Shown piece after piece: positions 22,901-34,900 of a stretch of 64,000 nt of DNA (position 1 is the first letter of the stretch; each line of letters opens with the position of its first letter). The notes below the pieces were generated by a model, which searched no databases, was not told where the DNA came from, and worked only from the letters and a program-made list of their open reading frames with translations. The position numbers and the translations under genes are program-made. Origin of the DNA: Cotesia glomerata (lineage: Eukaryota > Arthropoda > Insecta > Hymenoptera > Braconidae); assembly GCF_020080835.1 (NCBI RefSeq), contig NC_058160.1, positions 29,685,152 through 29,749,151 of the forward strand, given 5' to 3'.

Positions 22901-24050
22901 TCAAATTTAATAATTTGTTTTTATTCCACTCACTTGTGAAGTGTTTAATTATCCGCAATTTTTAATTTAAATTATAAATTTAGTGTTGATAAAAAAATTT
23001 TTAATTTTTAAAAAGTGTTTTTTTCGGCAAAGTGAATGAGGAAATAAAAAATTTCTAAAGTGAAAAGGACTGTCTTCTAATAAACAAAACAAAAGCTCTG
23101 AAAATTCCAAGTGACGATGGATAAATTTCTAGAATTTAAATAAATTCACAGCCAACATTACTCCGATGAGATCCGCTCTAAATAAAACTTGCACACATTT
23201 TAGTCTCGGATATTATAGTTAACTTTATACTGTAGAGAAATCGTTGGTTTTATCGATAATTAGATTAATAATAAATAGAAAAATTTTTTTAAAAGTGTAA
23301 AATTGATTAATAAATAGTGAAGCTACAAATACCGATATAAATGCACCCACACCCGCGACCCGCTTTGGCCACGGGGATCGTTTGGATGATCGGATCGGTG
23401 CCCGATATAAAAATAGAAATTTTTACAAGAACCGCTTAAGTTGCTTGAGTTTTAGTTTGTTCAGCTCCTCCCCACTGCTCTACCCATTTCTTCCGAAGAC
23501 ATTTTCTCTGCTCTCTATCTACTGTACTAGTCGAACAAGTTTTATCGATTAATCGATCTCAATAGTGAGGGCGTGAGCTGTTAATTTTACATTTCGATCC
23601 ACCTTAAATTTCAAAAGCCTCAAAATTAATTTAATTTATTAATTAATAATTAATTATTAAAAGTTGTGATATAGAATATTGTGAGATAAAATTTTAGTAT
23701 TGTTTTTTTTTAAATTCTTTTTTTAGAAAAATTTCACTTGGAAAATAAACAAAATATTTTAAATTCTTTTACGTAGTCGCAAAAAATATTTTTAAAAATA
23801 AGTTTTATTTAAGACTAAAAAACTGATCTCGTAGCTGAATTTTATAAAAAAAAAAAATTAAACAGATTTGATTTTATAAAAAAAAATTGAACAGACAATT
23901 TAAGTGACTTCTTTTGTTTGACAAAACAAAAACTAAAACTCGGTTATGTCACGTGTAAAAAAAAATCCAGTGGGTAGGACGTACAAAAATGTACTCAGAG
24001 ACTAGCAAGTTGCCTTAATAAAACTCTCCTAAAAAAAAAAAAATTTGTTA
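22901..24050 (+). other. Probable 5' untranslated leader or intron of the RhoGAP gene
   Basis: There is no coding frame. 23320-23560 is unique and GC-richer, with TTCAGCTCCTCCCC, and could be a second initiation region. No repeat family is recognised. Confidence 0.3.
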
Positions 24051-24164
24051 ATGACCTTTATTAAGGAAAACCGCGAAAGTGGTGCGCGTCGTGAAAAAAA
24101 CTCGGGACGCCGTAATGGCGGATCGTCCCGGCGGGATTGGCGGGAAAAGGCGCTCGCGTCGTGA
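24051..24164 (+). other. Overlapping upstream ORF (37 codons)
   Basis: ATG at 24051 opens MTFIKENRESGARREKNSGR and ends at TGA 24162-24164. It is in a different frame and overlaps the main start at 24115 by 50 bases. If it is in the transcript leader it would be expected to reduce initiation at the main ATG. Confidence 0.4.
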
Positions 24165-25989
24165 CAGCAGCGACGGAAGTTCCTCTCACTGTGGAACTCC
24201 AGCTTCCTCAAAGGAGCGTCGAAAAAGAACCGGAAAGCCAATAAAAGAGCGATGGCTACTAACCCGGAAGACTTGGCGTTACATGGCGGACGCAGGTCGC
24301 CGTTTGATCCCCGACGGAGCGCACAATCGGCCCGAGGACATCCCCAAGATCGAGCAGTACTTCCAAGAAGTCTGCCAAAAGGAGCCAAAGTTCCTCCTCT
24401 GGAGAAAGTCGTCCTACCCCGGAACACTGGGGTTCCGAACCCACCGAAATCGGCGTCTAGTAAAAGGCGGGAGTTGCCGAACAAAGGCGAGTTCCGCTGA
24501 CGAAGCCGATGACTCCCAAAGGTCTTCCGTAGGACGAGTCTGCTTGCCGTCTTACCCCGCCACTTCTGGAGGGAGGTTCGATATTTCCAAAACTAAGCGG
24601 GATTGGCTGTTGTCCAGCGGCAGCACTCCTTCGACTCCCGTCGCAAGACGGCGCGTTCCTGCGGAAGATATTGAGACCAAAGTTCTGGCAGATATGCTCC
24701 AGAAGTACCTGAACTTCCACTCGGACACTGGAACTGGAACTGGAGAAGCACCTGGAGGAATAACTGGAGCTTCCGCTAAATTAGGCGAAATTGGAAAGCA
24801 CGGAGAAGGAAAAGGAAGCGCTTTTGACTATGAGAGCCTCATCCAGAAGCTCCAGCAGCATTTGGACTTAATAATGGCTCAAGGGAAGGAAGTTCCAGCG
24901 GAGAAGACGAAGAGCAGCTCTGGAGAAGGCCCTATGCTGCCCTATCGCGGAGATTACGTCCACAAATCCTTGATAGACACTTTGAGCAGGCATTATGCCA
25001 AATCTTCCAACAGAGAGCACGTTATTTCTGGAATTCTCACGGATAGGAAGCTCCTGGAGAAGCTCTACTTCGACTTAAGGTGCACCAGAGGCTTCAGAGG
25101 GCTCCGGACTACTGGAGCCTACACTTCGCCGCCCCATTGGTGGAACCCCAGGAGCAGGTTCAACAAAGACGGAACCGATTCTGGAAGTGATTGGCTGCCC
25201 AGAAGGGAAGTCGGTTCTCCGCCCCCGCTAATCGCGGTTCAGGTTCCGAGCACTGAAAGGGGCATTGTTTCGGTTGATGCGGTGGTCCAGACTGAGCCTG
25301 TGGCCAAGCACGTCCTGGAGGCCTTGTCTGACAAGGAAAAAGAAGAGTCCAGTCAGAGAGACAGTGGAAAGAGCTCTAGAAGAAGGAGCAGTGTTGATAT
25401 TGATGATGTCTCTCCTTCGGTGAGTGATACTATTAAAAGGTACCTCAGGATGGCCAGGAAGAAGTCCATTGACGCTGATAAAGCCGACAGGTTCAAGAGG
25501 GTTAATTATGACAGGAACCTCAGGAATATTAAGGCTAAGGGAGAGATTACCAAGCCTGGAGATGATTCAGGGAATAATAAAGGCTGTCAGACGGAAGATA
25601 ATTGGGTTGGGGCTTACAAGGGCGCGTTGTCGGAAACTGCGGACAATTTTTCGGATGCGGATACTACTTCTCCGGTGAGCAGGAACGCCAGTTCCAGGAG
25701 TAGTATTGACGCCGGACTCGGCTCCGAGGAGACTCCTAATACTCCCAAACACCACCAATCCTTCTTGTCGCAATTGTTACACGGGTCCCATCCTCATAAA
25801 GAGAAACCTCACTCCGCTCCAGGGTCTCCCGCTCTCATTGCTAACAATTCTACAGGTGGAGCGGCCATGCAGAAGAGCAAGTCTTCCAGCAGTGTTGTTC
25901 ATCATGGAAGCAGGCTTGTGGCTAAGAAAATATGGAGGTCCAGGAGCAAGTCCACTTCTAGGGCCGTACCTTCTGTATGGACTCCTCAG
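24115..25989 (+). CDS. ARHGAP6: RhoGAP gene exon 1 (large N-terminal exon)
   Basis: It has 625 codons, is about 50% GC and ends TGGACTCCTCAG|GTAAGT in phase 0. The N-terminus MADRPGGIGGKRRSRRDSSD is basic. It is followed by an ordered-looking block, IKERWLLTRKTWRYMADAGR with PEDIPKIEQYFQEVC. Later helical blocks are TKVLADMLQKYLNF, YESLIQKLQQHLDLI and SLIDTLSRHY. Two QTE motifs (VVQTEPVA and GCQTEDN) resemble dynein light chain ligands. The end SVWTPQ runs into GKCTW of exon 2, like the corresponding junction in vertebrate ARHGAP6. Confidence 0.88.
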
Positions 25990-28900
25990 GTAAGTTTTTT
26001 TTATACTGGGACAGTCGGCTGCCCAATTTTAAAACAGTAACTGATTTTTATACCTGATTTTTTTTAGTATTGCTGCATTTTTTATAACTTTTAGACCTTT
26101 CAAGTATTTTTTTTTTAATATTTATATTCAAGTATTTTCTATTCATATATCAAATTTTTTATCAATTTGGCGGGAAAACTTTTTTTTAATAAGAAAAATT
26201 TTTAAAAATCTTAAAATCTTCACTTACTGTGTTTTGAAATTGGCCAGCCAAGTTTTGTTTGGTTTTTTATGCGGAAAAAATAAAGGTAATTATTTAAAAC
26301 TGGGGTACATTCTATTTTTAGACATATCTAGGTGAAGAATTAACATTTTTTAATTTTTTTTTATTCTGCTTGTTTTTACGGCGCATTTATAATGAAAAAT
26401 ATCGTGAAAAAAAAAAATAAAGATTTTACTAGCTTTTTTGCCTTCAAAAGTTGGAATAAATTTTGGCTCATGTTTTTGGATAAAATTTTTATTTTATTTT
26501 TTTTTGATAGATTTTTTTTGAAAAGTACATAAAAAAATGAACAATTAAAAATAAAAAGTTGAATATTACAATTTTCTAAAAAATTTATGTTTTTTTGAAA
26601 ATTTTTTTAAATTGTGATATTCAACTTTTTTTCTTTTGAATTGTTTTTTTTTTTTTATGTATTTAAAACAGAATATATCGAATAGAAATTTCGTTCAAAA
26701 AAATGAAAATTAAAATCGTGGACCCTACTTGTAAATAATTACCAAAATAAAATAGTAATATTTTGCATTTTTTTTATTATTAAATAAATATTTTCAAAAT
26801 TGCAATAAAAAAAATTACTAACTTAAATTCTTCTGAATTTTTATTACATTAAAAAAAATATTTATTTAATTTAGTTTGCTTGGATTCAATAATAAAGCTA
26901 TTTTTTTAATTTTTATGATCAAGCTAATTGCTTGAATAAATAATTACCTATCGCTGTTAATATTTTATTTTTCCGTTGTATTTTGGATGGTAAATAATTA
27001 TCGAATTTTTCCACTCAACATAAACAGAATAATATTTCTAGCGACCTCGGGCACACGTGCTGCTGAAAAAATATTAACTCGAGAAGAAAAACAACAAAAT
27101 TCCAATAGTATAGCGAGTAAGGGTATCGAAAAAGTTTTGCCTGACCGGCTTAATATTCACAAAAAAATTACCCACCACCTTTTATATCAGTTTTCAATAA
27201 ATATTTAAAATAAATGCAGGCGCATTGGTTAGTAGACTGATATCGTGGTAAAAAGATCGATGTTTGACCTCGAAATTGAAAGAAGAACGACCTTGAGTAC
27301 TCTGACAAAGTTGTTAAGCTTCTGAGGCTTGATAACCAATTTAGGGCCTCTGAATTTTCGCTGGCGCCGCTCAAAATAGTACGCACTTACACTCTTACTT
27401 TTAAAAACACACAGACAAATTACGTGGTTGCAAACTCGCGGAATTTCACGCCTCGCTGTTATCGGTTACGTTCACTCACACTCGGGTATTTTTAGCCAAA
27501 GTACAACACATATTTTCATATTTTGTTGTTTTAATTTTTTTATTTATTTATTTACTAACAATTATATTTGTTATTTATTATTTCGCGTTATAGATGCCAA
27601 AAAAGGCGTAAAAAAAATTTTTTTTATTTTTAAAATAAGAATTTTAAAAAAATGAAATTTGCCGACATTTCAAAATTTTTAGAAATTTTTTATTGCAAAA
27701 ATTTCAACTAAACAATTAAAAAAAAAATTTCACTTGAAAAACAAGTGCAATTTTTTAGAAATCTCTTTTTAGTTTTAATTTAATTAATAAAAAAAAATCA
27801 AAAATTTTTAGACGTCTGCTAACTATAATACTAAAGTTAGCCGACGCTTTTAATTTTTTTTTAATTATTAAATTAGAACTAAAAAATATTTTTTAAAAAT
27901 TGCACTTAGAGTTTTTAAAGTCTTTTACAAATGAAAAATTTTTTTTTATTATTTTGCAATAATTTTTTTAATAAAAAAAAAATTCTAAAAATTTTTAAAT
28001 GTCGGCTAACTTAATTTTTTTTCTCATAAAAAAATTTACTATTTAAATTTATTTTATTTACTAAAGCCTCTATCATTATAGATATATATTTCTTTCGATC
28101 CTTTCGATTAGAGTCACGTATCCTCCATGAGGATGACATTGTTAACTTTAAATTTATTCCATCTCGAGTAATCAGCACTCTAGTCACGAAAATCAGTCTT
28201 ATCTCTTGCCTCAATATCAAGTCGTCATTTATGTCCTGTGTCTACTATAAGATTTTTTTTATTTTTCATTCCTCGAAAGTTGGAAGGACGGCGCCTGAAA
28301 CTAAACTTATTTAACGCTTGATAGTAAACTCAATAAACCCATAAAAATTTGAATAAAAATTAAAAAACTCAAATATTAATTATTTAAATTTAAAGCGCAA
28401 AATAATGAAATTTATTTACATTTAAAATCAAAGGGTAAGTGCACGTGGGCTGGAACAAGTGGTCGCCGAGTAACTCTCCAAGATGTTCCTTTGAGGGTGC
28501 TCTCGGAAGTTGAAAGAAAGGTCCTTTGCAGAGTTGCCGTTGCTAAACTTCAAGCACTCAATCTTGGAGTTCACATCAGGCCGCCGAGTGGTAAGTTTTA
28601 ATTCTAAATTATGAATTAACATCCCAAACTTCAATTTATAGTTTTAAAGTCATTATTTATTCAAATAAAATTACGCTAATTACTTTTTTTAAATTGTTTA
28701 TTTATTTATAAACTTTAGAATCGCTGGGAAGTGCATCTGTTACAAATAAACCGAAACGAAGGGCTTATTTGCTAAAAAGGAAAGCACTGACCACTGGATT
28801 TTTCGAAAACAAGACCAAGGATGATAAAGACAAAGGTAAATAATTTTAATTAAATTTTATACATTGATGAAAAAATTAAAATTGATTCTTTAGAAATCTT

Positions 28901-31900
28901 GTGTCGTAATTTTAAGAAAGTTTTGTCGTATGTTTTATTTCATCGAGTAATGTCGAAAAATAGCATTGGCTCGAAAGTTTATATATTTATGTGATATAAC
29001 GCGCGGTGTAAGCAGGATTGCGCCCACAGTTCTTAGCCGATCGTTATGAAATTTTGTGGGCTCATTCTGTGGATCAATACCAAGATCTAGTTCAAAGATG
29101 AGCAAAATCGGCCGGTTAGTTTACGAGTTGTGGGTGTTTGAAAATTTTTTTTAGTTTCAAAAAAATTACAATTCTGTTAATTTTATGGAAATTATTTTCA
29201 AACCGTGGAAGATAACTCAAATCTATCAAATTTATCTTAAATTTTACGTAATTACCTTAAATTTTTCCTATTGTTCGTCTAATTTTGATTATTTTTCGAA
29301 TTTATTCTGCTACTTTAAAAATTTGAAAAAATTTTCCAATCCATGTATTTCGAGCCTTTATCTTAAAATAATTTCTTAGTCGTAAAAAATAGCTTAAATC
29401 TATTAAATGAATAGTAATGTTCACATAATTATCTTTAAATTAAGCTTTTACTTGCCGACTTTTGATAATTTTTTTAAACTTCTTTGGTAATTCGGAAAAT
29501 TAAAAAAATATTCTAGTATTTTATCTTTAAATTACATATTTTTTTCAATATTCATCCAAAAAATCTACCTATCAATATCGAGTGCAGCCGAATGGCCTTT
29601 CATTTTGCTACTTTCAAAATTTGAAACAATTTTCCAATACATGTATTTCAAGCCTTTATCTTAAAATAATTTCTTAGCCGTAAAAGATAGTTTAAATCTA
29701 TTAAATGATTATTAAAGTTCACATAATTATCTTCAAATTAAGCTTTTACTTGCCCACTTTTGATAATTTTTTTAAAATTATTTATCTAGCTTTTATTTAG
29801 TTAAATAAAAGCTAAGTAAATGATTATTTAGCTTTTTTTTAGTGGCCTTTTATTTTATTATTTAGTTTTTATTTAGTCGCCTTTTATTTAGTTAAATTCT
29901 TGAAAATAATCTTCTTGCATCAAAATAAAATTTTTTTATCAGTGCAATAATTTATTTCCGCGGTTGTATACACTTGACAAATCCCGTAGCATATACTGAT
30001 GCCCAGTAATAGCAACTGAGGCTATTAATATCCTACTCATGGTGAGAAATAGAGATTGCACACTTTTGTGAGATCTAAAATGGTTACTATAACAAATGTC
30101 TGCTGCTAAAATAGGCTTTATTTAAATAAAACATTCTTTAAAGTTCCGCTTACAATTTTTCCTACTTTATCAAAGGGAATTATGGTTAGATCTAGATTTT
30201 AATTGGGAATCATGATCTACGTCAATATTTGCAATTAGTCCCAGGATTGTTTGTTAATTTCAGCGTCTACGGAGTTTGATAAGCACTTGACCTTTTGTGA
30301 AACGAGAGATTAGTTACATCCATTAGATACTTGGCCTTGGTAATGTCTAGCTTGATAAGATTTTTTTTTTAATTGGTTGATAAGAATATTTATTTTTTTC
30401 AAGGTTGCTATTTATTGTTTCACACTGATAGAAGGATTTATTAACTATTAATAATTTAATTTGAAGACAATTATTTAATTTATTAAATTTTAATAAATAT
30501 TTTTTAATATTCAATAAATATTTATTTAGGAGGAGAGTACATTTATTAATATTTAATAGTTAAAAATATTAAATATTTTATTAAAAATGTTTAATATTAA
30601 TAGTTAAAAAATATTTATTAACAGTTATTATATATTTTTTAGTGAATTTAATTATTATCATGTATTCCAGCTGAGTTATAAAAAGTGTCAAAATAAAATT
30701 GCTATTTTTAAATAAATTTTTGTAAACAGTCAACAAATATTCATTAACTATTAATAAATATTTATTAATAGTTAATAAATTGTACTTAATAAATTACTTA
30801 TGAACTGTTAATAAATATTTGTTAACTAACAAATATTTATGAACATTTAATGAATTGTATTTTATAAATAATTTATTAACTGTGAATAAATATTTATTAA
30901 ATCCTATAATATTTAAAAATCATTTATTAACAGTTAATAAAGTTTATTTAATATAAACAAATCCTTCTATCAGTGTAATTAGCAATTTACTAAATAAAAT
31001 ATTTTTTCATTTTTAAATATTTTAAATGTTAAAATATTTAAAATATTTTAAATGTTAAAATATTTAAAATATTTTAAATGTTAAAATATTTAAAATATTT
31101 TAAATGTTAAAATATTTAAAATATTTTAAATGTTAAAATATTAAAAATATTTTTACTAAATAAAAATATTTACTAAATAACGTACACTGATAGAAGGATT
31201 TATTAACAATTAATAATTCAATTTCTTTGAAGAAAATTATTTAATTTATTAAATTTTAATAAATATTTTTCAACATTCAATAAATATTTATTTGAGAGGA
31301 AAGTACGTTTATTAATAGTAAATAAATATTTATTAATAGTTAAAAAATATTTATTAATAGTTAATAAAACTTATTTAATATAAAAAAATCCTTCTATCAG
31401 TGCAGTTATTAATTATACTTTTTAATTAAATTAATTTTTCCTTGAGAAATAATTTAAAAAAAATTATTAATATTTTTTTTATTAAAATAAATTAGTTAAA
31501 AAAAAATAAAAAAATTAAATAATTGAAAGATTTGTATAATGTATAATTTAAAATTCTAATTATAGCAACAGGGTAGTCAGTGGCGTTGCATATTTCCGCA
31601 TATAAATTTATTTACGGTCTTCAGTGGCCGGGTGTACACCCTAAAATTCTATTTTTCGCATACTCTCTCTGCGATATATAATACCGAGTAGAGGATAAAA
31701 CGAAAACTAAAAAGCCTTAAGCACCCTGGTACGTCAATCGATGCATCGCTCTATCTGCCAAGAGGTCACTCACTCCGTATTAATTTTCTCACAATTCATC
31801 TCATTCGTCTCTATGCTCATACTTAATACTTAAATACTTGCATCAACATCTGTCTACAATACAATCTCGCGCTTTAAGCTCCGCTCGATCCTTTTACTAA

Positions 31901-34900
31901 TCCAAGTCGACACCATAGACCCACACACTAAAATTGTTTTTAGACCCAACAAATTCATTACATGGCCCAGATCGCGTTCTATAATCGGCTCCTCGTCACT
32001 GCTATTCAGTATTCAGTACGTAGGGACAGAGTTATATTATTATTATTTATTATTATTGTTATATACATATATATCTTCTATATACTACTCAGCTTAAACC
32101 TTAACTTCAACACAAGTCTATTCAATAGTTTGCAGCCATGGTATTATAAATAAAATCATTCAAACTACGTCTTTTATGATTCTCAAAAATGTAATAAAAA
32201 TTATTTTTATCCGTCTAATGCACCGGGAAATTACTTTTTTAACTCGTTTTAATTTTAGTTTAAATTTATGATAATTATCGTTTTTTATTTAGATTTATTA
32301 ATGTAATTAAATATATTTAAAAATTTTAATTTTTTTACTTTAAATAATAATAATAATTTAGAAATTAGATAAAATAAATAAAATTTTGCTTTATTAAATA
32401 ATGAATTTTGTTAAATTACACTGTAGTTTTTTAATTATTGATATTTTTAAAGATATAAGCTCATCCCGATCTTACACTCATCAAGAGCTTTCATTTGAGT
32501 ACCCACATGCATTTTTGATATATTTGTCATATATACATATATGTAATATACATAAAAATATATAAAATATATTAAAAATTGATGTGGGTACTTAAATGAA
32601 AGGTCTCAATAAGTGTAATGTGAAGGTGAGCTTATATCTTTAAAAATATCATTATTTGACGAGATACAATGTCATTTCTTAATTATTGACGTTTTTTAAA
32701 ATATAAACTCATCCCGATGTTACACTCATTAAGAGCTTTCATTTGAGTACCCACATGCATTTTTATATATTTTTCATATATACATATATGTAATATATAT
32801 AAATATATAAAATATATGAAAAATTGATGTGGGTACTCAAATGAAAGGTCTTGATGATTGTAATGTCGGGATGAGCTTATATCTTTAAAAATATCATTAT
32901 TTGATAAGATACAATGTCATTTCTTGATTATTGACATTTTTCAAGATATAAACTCATTTCAATGTTACACTCATTGAGACCTTTCATTTAAGTACCCACA
33001 TAGCATTTTTTATATATTTCATATATATGGTATTTGTAAAATATATAAATATATAAAATATATGAAAAATTGATGTGGGTACTCAAATGAAAGGTCTTGA
33101 AGAGTGTAATGTCGGGGTGAGCTTATATCTTTAAAAATATCATTATTTGATATAATACATTATCATTTTTTAATTCTTGATATTTTTCAAGATATAAACT
33201 CATTTCGATGTTACACTTATCGAGACCTTTCATTCAAGTACCCACATGGCATTTTTTATATATTTCATATATATGGTATTTGAAAAATATATAAATATAT
33301 AAAATATATGAAAAATTAATGTGGGTACTCAAATGAAAGGTCTCGATGCGTGTAACATCGGGATAAGCTTATATCTTTAGAAATGACAATAGTTCACACG
33401 ATACAAGGTCATTTCTTAATGTATCTAGAGATAGAGCATTTTCGAATGCAGCCTAAGTACTTATACTAAATTAATTTATTCATAAAAATTAATTTTTTTT
33501 GATAGAAATTAAAAACATTTTTTATCTTAAATAGGAAAGAAAAATTATTTATTATGATTCTATTTTTTATAATAAAATGGAATTAATACAATCTGTTAAT
33601 AATTATCGGCCTGCAGATTCAGCTGGTGGTCTTGTATTTGGAATTCCAATATCGCAATGCCTAGAGAACGACCGGCTGGCTAGGATCGCCGCTGGGGAGG
33701 TTGCTGACGTCGGGTGCTTATCTAGAAACAGCAGACACGGTAGTAGAACTAGCTTTACTAGCCTCATTGAGACACCCACTGCTGCCTCGAAAACAGATGA
33801 GGTGAGTAACATTTTCCGACACCGTAGTCCCCTTAATTTCTAATCTCTAATCTCTAAGATCTAATCTATTTATTCATTTCCATTACTGCTAGTCAATCTG
33901 AACCATCCTGAATTTTTTTTTTTTTTTATAAATGTAATACGGAGATTTACATTCCGCAAAAATTCAGCAAGCATTATCGGAAGATTTTTTAGGACAAGTG
34001 ATAACATATCACTCGATTTACTTGTATTGGTAGCAAAGAAATTTATCTTAAATCCCGAGGGAATAACTTGACTATTTTTAGTGTTTTGTAGTGTAAGGAC
34101 CTTACCACTTGTGACGTTTTAATTTTTTATATTTATAGCACACTCGGGTCAAGACTCAACTACAGTACGATTTTTAAAAATCTTTCTTATTCCCACTCGC
34201 GATTTTTTATTTTAGGTATAAGTATAAGTTTAAATTGATTTATTGAATTTTAATATTTAAAGTATAAAAATTTATTGCGGGAATAAAATATTTTGATTGT
34301 TAAAAATTAAATATTTTGTTTGGCCGAAGTTTTTTTTAGATTTATTACTTTACTGAATTTATATATAGAAAAAGATGATTTTTTTTAGTTTTTTTGAATT
34401 ACTTTACTTCGGATAAAATATATAACCAGTGAAAGCTTGAGCTCGTAAATTTTTAAAGGTTAAATCAACATAAATTAATTTTATTTTTACCAAAAATCCT
34501 TTTTTTACTCAAGAAATTACCGGAAGAGTTTATTTTAACTTTAACTAAAAATTACATTTTTTTTTATTAATAAAATAAAAAATTAATTAAGAAAAATTTG
34601 ACTTATCAATTGACACTTGACTTAAGACGTCACGATCCAAATAAATGATTTCTCTCCCCTAATATATGATGTAAAAAAAATAAATGATGGCTATTATAAT
34701 AACCCCAGTCGAATAAATCACTAAGAATTTAGGTGAAAAAAAAAAGCTAAGTATTATCTGCACCGTTGTCGAATTATTTTCCTGATTAAGTCCCCAAGAA
34801 TTAATCAATGAACTACACGGAAAAAAGTAAACTGTAATATTCACTCGGATTCCGGTTAATTTTTATAGTTTCAAACAGTAAAGCGGACATCGGGGTGGCA

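Noticed and set aside
24029..24484. Long minus-strand frame of 151 codons opposite RhoGAP exon 1
   Set aside because: It is the antisense shadow of a GC-rich coding exon. It has no splice or domain support.
24252..24500. Alternative +1 frame inside RhoGAP exon 1 (82 codons), considered as evidence of a frameshift
   Set aside because: The main frame stays open through the whole exon with plausible protein on both sides, so no frameshift is needed.
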